Positions 1-8,980 of a stretch of 64,000 bases of DNA are shown here, piece by piece. Location of the stretch: contig NZ_LT670849.1 in NCBI RefSeq assembly GCF_900142985.1, positions 3,720,001-3,784,000 of the forward strand, given 5' to 3'. How positions within the stretch are numbered: the stretch's first letter is position 1; every line of letters begins with the position of its first letter. The translations under genes were made by a program, and so were the position numbers. The notes under the pieces were generated by a model. It was not told the DNA's origin and ran no database searches. It saw only the letters and a program-made list of their open reading frames with translations. The stretch comes from Bradyrhizobium erythrophlei (GTDB lineage Bacteria; Pseudomonadota; Alphaproteobacteria; Rhizobiales; Xanthobacteraceae).

Positions 1-81
1 GAGCTCGGCACTCGGCTGATCGCCAAGAGACTGGAGAACCATGATCGGCAAATGTAGGTTCGACTCCCGCTCTCTCCGGCA
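1..81 (+). tRNA. 3' end of a tRNA-like gene (possibly tRNA-Ser), cut by the window edge
   Basis: Positions about 53-69 form a T-arm (loop TTCGACT, stem with one mismatch). They are followed by TCTCTCC and GGCA at 71-81, which resembles the acceptor strand and tail of bacterial tRNA-Ser. The 5' acceptor strand would lie before position 1. The anticodon region (CTGGAGA near 31-37) lacks convincing stem pairing and the tail is GGCA rather than CCA-like GCCA, so this may be a degenerate copy or an integration scar. Confidence 0.35.
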
Positions 82-87
82 CGCTAC

Positions 88-255
88 GCCACTGCTCTCC
101 CCAGTATCCGATTGCTCGAATCTACCGCAAAACCACCGAAGAATTCCGCGATTTTGCATACGCAAGCTGTAGTTTTTCGCCGTGGGTTCGGGGAAGCTCC
201 TTCCGCCACTCCACTGCTCTCTGCTGTATCCCATTGTTCGGAATGACAGCAAAAA
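88..255. repeat. Imperfect direct repeat next to the tRNA-like end
   Basis: Two 44-base units, 88-131 and 211-254, share CCACTGCTCTC, GTATCC, ATTG, TCG and GCAAAA in the same order, roughly 75 percent identical by eye. They lie just downstream of the tRNA-like 3' end. They could be a duplicated intergenic element or an old attachment-site duplication; nothing here decides. Confidence 0.4.
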
Positions 256-576
256 CACGAGTAGCGCGATCAAGTCGGTTGGCCAGTTCTGCGAAGGCCC
301 CAGTAACGGTGCAAAACCGTAGCTTCTCGCCGGGTTTGGAGGATGTATTTGAGGGAGAACACATGGCGGCAAGCTCAAGCCGCTCGACGTCGAACGCAAA
401 ATTCGGCCCGGCAAATCTTGCGCTTCATGTAGCGCTCGGGCGTGAACCTATGTCCCCGACCGGACTGGGCTTCGCGGAATGAACGGTTATGGAATGGCTG
501 CTTGTGAACCCAAAGGGACATTCGCGCGCAGCCACAAAACAGGGGGTAAGAGCTGACTTGACGACGAAATATGGCG
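256..576. other. Non-coding stretch, no gene recognised
   Basis: Short open frames occur on both strands, but none has a ribosome binding site or family resemblance. The stretch lies between the repeat and the 3' end of the aldo/keto reductase. Confidence 0.5.
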
Positions 577-1635
577 TCACTTCTGCCGGACGAACGGCTC
601 TGCCGACACGCCGTTGATGACGCAGCTTCCTTGCTGGATACCGGCGCCGAGGGGCAGCACGTTCCACGGGTAATTGAGATCCGGCTTGGTGAGGGCGTTG
701 AGCTCGGCACCAACTGCATCGTCCAGATCCACATCGATCGATGCAAGGTTCGTTTCAAGCTGATCTATCGTGCGCGCCCCAATCAGAGTGGAGGTCACCC
801 TCGGTTGCTGGCGCACCCACGCCAATGCCACCTGCGCCACGCTCACGCCCAGCGTGCTGGCGACGCGTTCAAGAACATCGAGCACGGCAAAGGTCGCCTC
901 GTCGAGCTTCGCATATTTAGCCCGACTCGAGGCGGGATCGCGTGTTCGCTCGCGCGAATATTTTCCTGAGAGCGTACCGTTTGCGAGGGGGCTCCAGGGA
1001 ACGATTCCGAGGCCGAAGGCGCGCGCGGCGCCAAACTGCTCGCCTTCAACCGTGCGGGTCAGCAGAGAATACTGGACCTGCAATGCCGCAATCGGCTCCC
1101 AGCCACGCAAACGCGCGATGGCGACCGCCTCGCCGACAAACCAGGCGGGGACGTTCGACATGCCGATGTTGCGCACCTTACCGGCCCGCACCAGGTCGTT
1201 GAACGTGGAAAGCGTCTCCTCGATCGGCGTATGCCGGTCCCACATGTGCTGCCAGTAGAGATCGACATAGTCGGTCTTCAGCCGCGACAGGGACCGGTCG
1301 AGTTGTGCGATGATCGCCTTGCGGCCGGCCCCGCCTGCGTTCGGATCGTCGGGTATGAGCGACATGCAGAACTTGGTGGCCAGAACCACACGCTCGCGCT
1401 TGCCGGGATTGGCCGTGAAATAGGCGCCGAGCGTCTCCTCGGACTGGCCGCCGCCGTAGAAATTGGCGGTATCGATGAAGTTGCCTCCAAGACCGAGGTA
1501 GCAGTCGAGAATTGCAAACGAATCTGCGGGTCGAGAGCCCCAACTGCCATCGTCGAAAGTCATCGTCCCGAGGGCGAGAGAGCTGACCCTAAGGCCGCTT
1601 GATCCGAGTGTGTAGTAGTCATTCAGTGCCATCAA
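577..1635 (-). CDS. Aldo/keto reductase
   Basis: Predicted cytosolic NADP(H)-dependent oxidoreductase of 352 aa, a usual length for this family. The expected catalytic tetrad is visible: Asp and Tyr in FIDTANFYGGG, Lys in VLATKFC and His in YWQHMWD. A C-terminal cofactor-binding segment is seen at TSTLIGARTIDQLE. The start has two consecutive Met codons; either could be used. It is the second gene after an AraC-type regulator on the same strand with a 109-bp gap, suggesting regulator-controlled expression (inference). Substrate cannot be told from sequence. Confidence 0.9.
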   Translation of the reverse strand: MMALNDYYTLGSSGLRVSSLALGTMTFDDGSWGSRPADSFAILDCYLGLGGNFIDTANFYGGGQSEETLGAYFTANPGKRERVVLATKFCMSLIPDDPNAGGAGRKAIIAQLDRSLSRLKTDYVDLYWQHMWDRHTPIEETLSTFNDLVRAGKVRNIGMSNVPAWFVGEAVAIARLRGWEPIAALQVQYSLLTRTVEGEQFGAARAFGLGIVPWSPLANGTLSGKYSRERTRDPASSRAKYAKLDEATFAVLDVLERVASTLGVSVAQVALAWVRQQPRVTSTLIGARTIDQLETNLASIDVDLDDAVGAELNALTKPDLNYPWNVLPLGAGIQQGSCVINGVSAEPFVRQK

Positions 1636-1744
1636 TATCTCCAGTGCGCGACAGCTGATCTATCAGCAGACGCTAACCGGAATATTTTTGGCCGCGTTAT
1701 AGCTATCCTGCGAGATTGATGCTCGATCCTGCAGTATGGAAGAC

Positions 1745-2728
1745 CTAGCTCCGCAAAGAATGTTCTCGGGTCGGTCCGCCGGATTCCGCAAGCTGCTTCG
1801 ATTTCTGGGGCACGTTGGTTGAGGCACCCCGCGGGGCGAGGCGCAGGCCGCCGATGTCGCGAAGCGGCGACTTTCCGTAAAGCCGGGTGTATTCGCGGCT
1901 GAACTGGGACGGGCTCTGATAGCCGACGGCATAACCTGCCGACCCGACATCGAGTAATTCCACGAGCATGAGCCGGCGGGCCTCGTGCAATCGCAACTGC
2001 TTCTGATAATGCATCGGCGTCATCGCAGTCACCGCCTTGAACTGATGGTGAAGCGACGACACGCTCATGCCGACCCGATCGGCGAGTTCTTCGATGCGCA
2101 AGGGACGCATGAAGTTCTCTTTGAGCCAGGCGATGGCGGCGGCGATCCGGTTGCTCGGTGTTTCCGTGATCGCGATCTGACGCAGGCGCGGCCCGAACGG
2201 GCCGGTCAAAAGGCGGTAAAGAATCTCCCCCTCGATCAGTGGCGTCAGGACCGGGATGTCCTGCGGGGTGTCCAACAGCCTGAGCAGCCTCAGCGAGGCG
2301 TCGAGCAAATCCGGTGCGGCCTTGTTGACGGCTACGCCGCGAATATCATCGGGCGGGGTCGCGGAGCGCGCAACGTTGGCGCTGCCCATAACCTCCTTCA
2401 GGCGATCGGGATTGATTGCCATGCCAAACCCGAGAAGCGGCGTGGTCTCCGAAGCCTGGGTGACCTGCGACAACACAGGCAACTCAATCGAGATCACCAG
2501 ATAGTCTCCGACGCCATAGCGATAGACTTCATCGCCGAGCGTCAGGCTCTTTTCGCCCTGAAGCACGAGTGCGAAACAAGGCTGCGCAGATGTATGAAGG
2601 AGCTGCGTTGGCGATTTTCGCCGACCGAAGATCAGGCCATCGATCGAGGTGGTATGCTCCCCATCATCGGTAGCGTAACGAGAGACGATGTCCACCAACT
2701 CACTATAGATTGTTTTGCTGCCGTTCAT
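1745..2728 (-). CDS. AraC-family transcriptional regulator (AraC_N type)
   Basis: A 327-aa DNA-binding regulator. The N-terminal half resembles the AraC_N cupin-like domain (ELVDIVSRYA, SLTLGDEVYRYGVGDYLV). The C-terminal third has two helix-turn-helix units (RIEELADRVGMSVSSLHHQF and GYQSPSQFSREYTRLYGKSP). The open frame extends 106 codons upstream to 3046, but that extension encodes a fossil of another protein. The start MNGSKTIY at 2728 fits the family length. It probably regulates the downstream aldo/keto reductase. Confidence 0.85.
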   Translation of the reverse strand: MNGSKTIYSELVDIVSRYATDDGEHTTSIDGLIFGRRKSPTQLLHTSAQPCFALVLQGEKSLTLGDEVYRYGVGDYLVISIELPVLSQVTQASETTPLLGFGMAINPDRLKEVMGSANVARSATPPDDIRGVAVNKAAPDLLDASLRLLRLLDTPQDIPVLTPLIEGEILYRLLTGPFGPRLRQIAITETPSNRIAAAIAWLKENFMRPLRIEELADRVGMSVSSLHHQFKAVTAMTPMHYQKQLRLHEARRLMLVELLDVGSAGYAVGYQSPSQFSREYTRLYGKSPLRDIGGLRLAPRGASTNVPQKSKQLAESGGPTREHSLRS

Positions 2729-3019
2729 GACATCGTACCTGCCAACGTTATCCCGCCGCGGCGCAAAGATATCCGATCCTGCAAACAGATCCACAGCGCT
2801 CGCTGCCCTTTTGCAGGATCGTAGATGAATCTTGCAGGTCCAGATCACCGCCGGGGCCATTGCGTCCGTGCTGCTAGAGTTCCGATTCTGGCGCAAAGCG
2901 GTCAATCCAGCCAGAGATTGTTGGGTCATGGATTGCATAAGCGCCTGCCAATCGGGGGTTTTTGGAAATAGTAGGTTGTCTCCAGATACCCAATTCACCC
3001 AACTCTGAAGCGAAATCGC

Positions 3020-3265
3020 CGGCGCGCCGGCGCATTTGATCGGCATGGCCGGCTGCGTGAACAGAGCGGTGCCGCCGCGAAAGCTCTTGATCAGCTGCCA
3101 GGTGTACTCGGCGGTGTCGGGCCGATAATTGCTGCATACGCCATTGCGTCCCAGCGTTTCCGTCAGGCCCTCAATGGCGTCCCAATCGATCTTGAGGCCG
3201 GGGCAGGCGACCAGGAAGTCGTAGCGGATCTGCCGGCCGTGTTGCGCGGGGTAAAGCGGTGATAC
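3020..3265 (-). pseudogene. Fragment of an FAD-dependent sulfide:quinone oxidoreductase-like protein
   Basis: The minus-strand translation reads YDFLVACPGLKIDWDAIEG, then GRNGVCSNY, then FTQPAMPIKCAGAP. This follows the central part of SQR-family flavoproteins, including the conserved KCAGAP segment. There is no start, no FAD-binding Rossmann region and no C-terminus, so about 80 codons survive. The 3' end runs without a stop into the upstream extension of the AraC regulator's reading frame, which would mislead automatic start calling. Confidence 0.75.
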
Positions 3266-3452
3266 CTTTACACCTTGCTGTATTGATGTCGGCTATTGGC
3301 GTGAACCCGGACATGATGCGTGCACGCAGCTTGTCTCAGTTTGACCCAAAGCGTAAGTTCCACAGAGAGGTGCATCGGTTATTCCCCTGCAGGCTTGTCG
3401 TTGCAACTGTTCGAGCGCAGACTGGCATTTTTACAAACTTCATGGGGAAGCC
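3266..3452. other. Intergenic region upstream of the cyclase-hydrolase gene
   Basis: Presumed promoter region. Around 3332-3352 there is a piece (GTTTGACCCAAAGCG) resembling the tail of the dispersed repeat family seen at 5.1, 8.8, 10.0 and 15.9 kb. No clear -35/-10 pair was assigned. Confidence 0.3.
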
Positions 3453-4883
3453 ATGCAACGCCGGCTGGCGGCCATTTTAGCGGCGGATGTGGTCGGTTAC
3501 AGCCGTCTCATGGGCACAGATGAGATGGGGACCCTCACCTCGCTCAAGTCGCACCGTCGCGAACTGGTTGATTCTTGTATTGCCGAAAATCGCGGTCGCA
3601 TCGTCAAAACCACCGGTGACGGCATGTTGGTGGAATTTGCGAGCGTGATAGATGCGGTCGGTTGCGCGGTAAACGTTCAGCGCAGCATGGTCCGGCGCAA
3701 CGTCAGTATTCCCCCGGAAAAGCAAATCGTATTTCGAATCGGGATCAACATCGGCGATATCATCATCGACGGCGACGATATTTTCGGGGACGGCGTCAAT
3801 ATCGCGGCCCGGCTGGAAACGCTTTGTGAGCCCGGCGGCGTATGTATTTCAAGGGCCGCAAATGACCAAATCAGGGACAAGCTTTCGATGGCTTTCGCTG
3901 ATCTCGGCGAGCAAGCCGTGAAGAACATCTCGCACGCGGTCGGCGTGTTCGGACTTACGGCGAAGGATATTGAAGCGCTTCCGGAATCTGCCGCTTCGGT
4001 ATCTGCTGAAGACGGTCGGGCCACGACTAATCCGTATGAGCAGGAAATTCATTTCTGTCAAACCAAGGATGGCGTGCAGTTAGCCCATTCCCGGATGGGG
4101 CAAGGTCCGCCGATCGTTAAGACCGGCAACTGGATGACCCATCTCGAATTTGATTTCGAAAGCCCGATTTGGCGGCATCTTTATCGAGAACTGTCACGCG
4201 ACCACACTTTTTTCCGATACGACGCTCGCGGGAACGGACTATCGGATCGCGAAGTGCCCGACGTTAGTTTTGAAAATTTTGTAGATGATCTTGAAACGGT
4301 GGTCGATGCTGCAGGCATCGATCGTTTCGCGCTTCTCGGCATATCACAAGGCGCCGCGGTTTCGGTCGCTTACGCCGTCCGGCATCCCGAGCGCGTTTCG
4401 CATTTGGTTCTGCTCGGGGGTTATGCCGTCGGCTGGAAGAAACGCGCCAGGACCGCTGCGGAGAAGGAGGCCGGGGAAGCGATGCTCACCTTGGTGCGCC
4501 TTGGCTGGGGTCAGGAAAACTCGGCATTTCGACAGCTATTTACATCGCAGTTCATGCCGGGCGGCACCAAAGAGCAGTCCGACTGGTTCAATGAATTGCA
4601 ACGGATATCAACCTCTTCTGCCGACGCTGCGCGCAATCTGTCGGCAAACGGCGAAACAGACGTGAGTTCGCTGCTATCGCAGGTAAAGGTGCCAACACTC
4701 GTCATGCACGCTCGACATGATGCCAGAGTACCCTTTGAATCGGGACGGCGATTGGCCGCCGGAATCCCGGGAGCCCGCTTCGTTCCACTTGAGAGCCAGA
4801 ATCACTTGATCCTAGAAAGCGAGCCCGCATTTGCTCGCTTCCTCGAAGAGCTAAGATCATTTATCGATGCCGACCGGCTTTGA
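3453..4883 (+). CDS. Class III adenylate/guanylate cyclase fused to an alpha/beta hydrolase
   Basis: A 476-aa two-domain protein. Residues about 5-170 form a class III nucleotide cyclase homology domain, with metal-binding Asp residues in [13 protein letters not shown] and the [11 protein letters not shown] and [11 protein letters not shown] motifs. Residues about 195-470 form an alpha/beta hydrolase with nucleophile Ser in LGISQGAA, an acidic residue near HARHDARVP and a terminal His in SQNHL. No transmembrane segment or signal peptide is seen. Fusions of this kind occur in bradyrhizobia (general knowledge); the link may let a small hydrolase ligand tune cyclic-nucleotide synthesis (inference). 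GGGGAA precedes the start. Confidence 0.9.
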   Translation: MQRRLAAILAADVVGYSRLMGTDEMGTLTSLKSHRRELVDSCIAENRGRIVKTTGDGMLVEFASVIDAVGCAVNVQRSMVRRNVSIPPEKQIVFRIGINIGDIIIDGDDIFGDGVNIAARLETLCEPGGVCISRAANDQIRDKLSMAFADLGEQAVKNISHAVGVFGLTAKDIEALPESAASVSAEDGRATTNPYEQEIHFCQTKDGVQLAHSRMGQGPPIVKTGNWMTHLEFDFESPIWRHLYRELSRDHTFFRYDARGNGLSDREVPDVSFENFVDDLETVVDAAGIDRFALLGISQGAAVSVAYAVRHPERVSHLVLLGGYAVGWKKRARTAAEKEAGEAMLTLVRLGWGQENSAFRQLFTSQFMPGGTKEQSDWFNELQRISTSSADAARNLSANGETDVSSLLSQVKVPTLVMHARHDARVPFESGRRLAAGIPGARFVPLESQNHLILESEPAFARFLEELRSFIDADRL

Positions 4884-5238
4884 GGTCCGACCCGAGTTGA
4901 CCGTCTCGCGCGCGAGAATCTCTGTTGAGGCTGGCTTCACAAGCATCTCGAAACTGGCGGCAGTCCCGGAGCCTTTGACGTGGACGACGATGATCTCCGG
5001 CTTCGACGCGAGTCAAGGCCAGCATTGGTGGTCGCAGCTAACGAACATCAGGCCTGAATTGTGAAGCCGCCTTTGGGTGGGTTTGTTTAGCGATGTAGCA
5101 CCTTTGAGACATGCCGACCGCTGCTTCCGATGTCTGTTTATGGGGGAGGACCGCAAGTGTCCGGCGCACCGTCAGGGTGACGTGATTGACCCAAAGCGGT
5201 CCTCGTTGTGGTCGTCAATTGGTCCTGCCCCAAACGGC
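4884..5238. other. Intergenic stretch containing a dispersed-repeat copy
   Basis: No convincing gene. Positions about 5128-5215 contain GTCTGTTTATGGGGGAGGACC, GCAAGTGTCC and GACGTGATTGACCC, matching in order the repeat family described at 8788 and 10017. Confidence 0.45.
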
Positions 5239-5755
5239 TCATAGGTCGACGACAAGCCGCGGACCGGCGCAGCCCGAGATGCAGACCATCACCTCCCACT
5301 CTCGTTCGGCCGGCGACAGCACTCGATTGCGATAGATTGGCGGGCCTTCATGCCACCGCACACGGCACGCGCCACAGATCCCGCCTCACACGAGGCGTCG
5401 ACCTCCACGCCGAGCGCACGCAGCGCTGCGAGTGCGCTGCCGCCTGCCGGGACCTCACCGTTGATCCCGCTGCGCGCCAATACGATGGCGTAACGCGGGC
5501 CATCGTGCTCGGTCAGCAAAGGCACGAAGCGCTCGACGTGAGTCTGGTCCGGCCGCCACCCGGCGCGCATCGCAGCCTCTTCGAAAGCCGCGATCATGCC
5601 TGTCGGACCGCAGCAATAAAGTTGAGATCTCCGGATCTGGCGGCCCAATCAGCGCCGTCAGATCGGGCCGGCCCGCGCGGGTGTCGTGAACGACCGCTCG
5701 GCCAATCCTCGCCAAGGCCTCAACCGAGCCGCGCAGCGGCGGTTCACCCCGCGCG
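5239..5755 (-). pseudogene. Frameshifted ferredoxin-type oxidoreductase (vanillate demethylase/phthalate dioxygenase reductase family), C-terminal part
   Basis: Segments on the minus strand lie in different frames. RAVVHDTRAGRPDL is followed by LYCCGPTGMIAAFEEAA (NAD-binding domain end), HVERFVPLL and a 2Fe-2S start (SALAALRALGVEVDASCEAG). The cluster loop then reads GICGACRVRW only in another frame, and the tail is REWEVMVCISGCAG with a stop at 5239. At least two frameshifts and the missing FMN domain make it non-functional. Such reductases normally pair with Rieske oxygenases; no partner is in the window. Confidence 0.75.
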
Positions 5756-5830
5756 CTGAAACCCCTATCCTCTTTGCTGAACTGCAAACACGCATTAATC
5801 TCAGGGCTGCGCCCGAGGGAGGGCGTCTGT

Positions 5831-8356
5831 ATGGCCGACAAAGTCGACAGCGAGAATTACGGAGATCGGAGCGATCCCGTTGCTCGATTGCGGGGCGAGT
5901 TGGAGGAGGCTCGGCGGCAACAGAGCGCGACCGCATCTGTGCTCAAGGCAATGAGTGCATCGGCCAGCGATCTGGATGCCGTATTTCGATCCGTTGTCGA
6001 GAACTCGGTCGTACTTTGTGGTGCTGATCGAGCGATTATCTTTAGGTTCGACGGACAAGTATTGAGGGCAGCCGCGGCATTCAATACTCCTCCTGAGGTA
6101 ATCAACTGGATAGAACGAAATCCGATCCTCCCCGGCGACTACAGTGTTGCAGCGCGAGCGGCCCTGAATAAACGAACCTGCCACGTCACTGATGTGCTCG
6201 CAGATTCCCGGCACACCTATCAGGCGAAAAATATCGAGGAATTCCGCACCGTCCTCGGGGTGCCAATTCTAACAAGCGATCGCCTGTTAGGGGTCCTGCT
6301 GCTCTACCGCACCAAAGTAAAGCCTTTCGAGGACAGGCAAATCAACCTTGTCGAGATTTTCGCCGATCAAGCCGCCATCGCGATCGAGAACGCACGGCTC
6401 TTCGGCGAGGTGCAGGCGCGCACAAAGGATTTGCAGGAATCCCTTCAACAGCAGACCGCGACAGCCGACGTTCTGAAGGTGATCAGCAGATCGGCGTTTG
6501 ATCTGCAGACAATCCTCGACACGCTGGTCGAATCTGCCGCGCGGCTGTGCGAAGCTGAAATGGCGTTTATCCACCGCCGCGAGGGCGAGCAATATCGGGC
6601 AGCGGCAACTTTCGGCTTTGCGCCCGAATTTTGGGCATTTATGCAAAGCCATCCGATTACCCCTGGCCGCGGGTCCATTGCCGGCAGAGTTGCCCTGGAG
6701 CGGCACGTTATCCAGGTTGAAGACGTGGCGGCCGATCCGGAATACACGTTGAAGCAGGCCACTTTGCTCGCCCGACAACATACGACCCTCGGTGTCCCAT
6801 TGCTGCGAGAAAAAGAGCTCATCGGGGTCATCGTACTCGCGCGCCAGCGCGTCGAAATTTTTACCGAGAAGCAAATAGCGCTGGTCGCCACCTTCGCTGA
6901 CCAGGCAGTGATTGCCATCGAAAACGCGCGGCTATTCGACGAAGTGCAGGCGCGAACGCGCGACCTCACGGAATCGCTGCAGCAGCAGACCGCGACCGCC
7001 GATGTTCTGAAGGTCATCAGCCGCTCGGCTTTTGATTTGCCGACCGTCTTGCAGGCGCTGGTGGAATCGGTTGCGCGGCTCGTCGCCGCCGACGAGGCCA
7101 TCATCACCCGCCAGAGAGATGGCGCGTTCTATCGCGCCGAATCAATCGGCTTCTCGGATGAATTCCTCAAGTTCGTTCGCACCGTGCCTGTCGCGCCTGA
7201 GCGCGGCTCGGCGGTGGGCCGAGCTCTGCTCGATGGCGTCGTGGTGCACATTCCTGACGTCGAGGCGGATCCGGAGTATACCTTCGACAGCGCCCAGCGG
7301 CTTGGCGACTTCCGAAGTCTGCTGGCGGTGCCGATGCTGCGTGAAGGCGCGCCCGTCGGGGTGATCCTGTTGACACGCAAGGAGCCTCGTGCGTTCACCA
7401 CGAAGCAGATCGAACTTTCCACTACCTTCGCCGACCAGGCGGCAATCGCAATTGAAAATGTTCGGCTGTTCGACGAGGTGCAAGCGCGCACGGAGGAGTT
7501 GGCGGTATCGCTTGAAAACCTGCGCACTACGCAGGACCGGCTGGTGCAGACCGAAAAACTCGCCTCGCTCGGCCAACTCACGGCCGGCATCGCGCACGAA
7601 ATTAAGAACCCTCTAAACTTTGTCAACAATTTCGCCGCGCTTTCGGCGGAGTTGACCGATGAACTCAATGATTTGCTCAAGACCGCCGCACTGAACGACA
7701 GGCTTCAAAAGGAGGTCGATGAATTAACGCGGACGCTGAAGGACAATCTCGAAAAAGTCGTCCAGCACGGCAGGCGCGCCGACTCCATTGTTAAGAATAT
7801 GCTGCTGCATTCGCGTGAGAGCTCCGGTGAACAACGGCCTGCGGACATCAATGCACTTCTCGATGAAAGCCTCAATCTCGCCTATCATGGCGCACGAGCC
7901 GAGAAACCGGAGTTCAATATTACGCTGCAGCGCGACTTGGACCCGACCGCTGGCGCGATTGATGTGTTCCCGCAGGAAATCACCCGCGCCTTTATCAATC
8001 TGATCTCGAACGGATTTTATGCTGCGAGCAGGCGTAAAGCGGCGAATAGTAAGATGGATTTCGAGCCGATACTCCGTGCTACCACGAAGAATCTCGGAAG
8101 TACCGTGGAAATTCGCATTCGCGACAATGGCACCGGCATTCCATCCGAAGTAAAAGAAAAGATATTCAACCCGTTCTTCACGACCAAGCCGGCTGGAGAG
8201 GGTACCGGGCTTGGTCTTTCGATGAGCCACGACATCATTGTGAAACAACATGGCGGCACCATAGATGTCGATACCGCTCTTGGCGCATTCACCGAATTCA
8301 GAATTGTCCTGCCGCGTGTCGGGGCATCCCTTATCAAGTCAGGAGGACCTGCGTGA
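5831..8356 (+). CDS. Triple-GAF sensor histidine kinase
   Basis: A cytosolic 841-aa sensor kinase. Three GAF domains lie at about residues 30-185, 215-370 and 400-555, joined by near-identical linkers (QQQTATADVLKVISRSAFDL), so the array arose by internal duplication. A short coiled segment leads to a HisKA-like box (LTAGIAHEIKNPLNFVNNF, phospho-His in HEIKN) and a HATPase domain (IRDNGTGIPSEV, GEGTGLGLSMS). ATG at 5831 is preferred over 5774 because GAGGGAGGG lies 8 nt upstream. It overlaps the next gene by 4 bp. GAF ligands are unknown; the adjacent binding-protein cluster may feed the same sensory circuit (inference). Confidence 0.93.
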   Translation: MADKVDSENYGDRSDPVARLRGELEEARRQQSATASVLKAMSASASDLDAVFRSVVENSVVLCGADRAIIFRFDGQVLRAAAAFNTPPEVINWIERNPILPGDYSVAARAALNKRTCHVTDVLADSRHTYQAKNIEEFRTVLGVPILTSDRLLGVLLLYRTKVKPFEDRQINLVEIFADQAAIAIENARLFGEVQARTKDLQESLQQQTATADVLKVISRSAFDLQTILDTLVESAARLCEAEMAFIHRREGEQYRAAATFGFAPEFWAFMQSHPITPGRGSIAGRVALERHVIQVEDVAADPEYTLKQATLLARQHTTLGVPLLREKELIGVIVLARQRVEIFTEKQIALVATFADQAVIAIENARLFDEVQARTRDLTESLQQQTATADVLKVISRSAFDLPTVLQALVESVARLVAADEAIITRQRDGAFYRAESIGFSDEFLKFVRTVPVAPERGSAVGRALLDGVVVHIPDVEADPEYTFDSAQRLGDFRSLLAVPMLREGAPVGVILLTRKEPRAFTTKQIELSTTFADQAAIAIENVRLFDEVQARTEELAVSLENLRTTQDRLVQTEKLASLGQLTAGIAHEIKNPLNFVNNFAALSAELTDELNDLLKTAALNDRLQKEVDELTRTLKDNLEKVVQHGRRADSIVKNMLLHSRESSGEQRPADINALLDESLNLAYHGARAEKPEFNITLQRDLDPTAGAIDVFPQEITRAFINLISNGFYAASRRKAANSKMDFEPILRATTKNLGSTVEIRIRDNGTGIPSEVKEKIFNPFFTTKPAGEGTGLGLSMSHDIIVKQHGGTIDVDTALGAFTEFRIVLPRVGASLIKSGGPA

Positions 8357-8742
8357 CCCTGCTCATTCTCGTGGTCGATGACGAGCCGGATGTCGAGGCG
8401 CTGTTTCGCCAGCAGTTCCGGCGCGAACTTCGCGCTGGTCGCTTCGCGATGGAATTTGCGCAATCTGCCCCGATGGCTATTCAGCGTATTACCAATGCTG
8501 GTGACGAGTCTCTCATTCTGATTTTGTCCGACATCAACATGCCGGGGATGAGCGGTCTTGAGCTCCTTCCCAAGGCAAAGGCCGTTCGGCCGGATGTTCC
8601 GATTATCATGATCACTGCCTACGGCGATGCGGAGACCAAGCGTCGGGCGCTTGAGAATGGCGCGGAGGCACTTCTGACCAAGCCGATCGATTTCGGGACG
8701 CTACGCAGCGAGATCGACAGCCGCGTTGAGCGCGCGGCATAA
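8353..8742 (+). CDS. Single-domain response regulator (CheY-like)
   Basis: A 129-aa receiver domain without an output domain. The acidic pocket is VVDDEPD, the phospho-acceptor Asp is in LSDINMPGMSG, with conserved Thr in MITAYGD and Lys in LTKPID. The start is GTG overlapping the kinase stop (GTGA), so the two are translationally coupled and almost surely form a kinase-receiver pair. It must act through protein contact, for example on a further kinase or enzyme. Confidence 0.93.
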   Translation: MTLLILVVDDEPDVEALFRQQFRRELRAGRFAMEFAQSAPMAIQRITNAGDESLILILSDINMPGMSGLELLPKAKAVRPDVPIIMITAYGDAETKRRALENGAEALLTKPIDFGTLRSEIDSRVERAA

Positions 8743-8787
8743 CGGTCAAAATTCCATTGAAGTTTACTGCGGCGCATGAGTCTCTTG

Positions 8788-8897
8788 TTGGCACGAAACG
8801 GACCAGCCGGGTTGTTGCGTCGAAGTCCGTTGATTGGGGTAGACCGGAAGTGGCTGGCGCATCGTCACAGCGACGCGATTGACCCTGAAGCGACATA
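8788..8897. repeat. Dispersed intergenic repeat, copy R1
   Basis: About 110 bp sharing with R2 (10017-10125) the strings GGCACGAAACGGACCAGC, GTCCGTTGAT, GGGGTAGACCGGAAGTGGC and GACGCGATTG in the same order and spacing. It lies upstream of the first binding-protein gene. Confidence 0.7.
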
Positions 8898-8980
8898 AGC
8901 AAGCGGATCTTGGTGCAACGCACAGGCGCCCTTGCGCCCTATGATGTGCTAGACTGTGGACCTTCGTCCGAGGCCACCTT

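Noticed and set aside
4867-5064. 65-codon frame after the cyclase-hydrolase gene
   Set aside because: Overlaps the end of the cyclase-hydrolase, no ribosome binding site, no family pattern.
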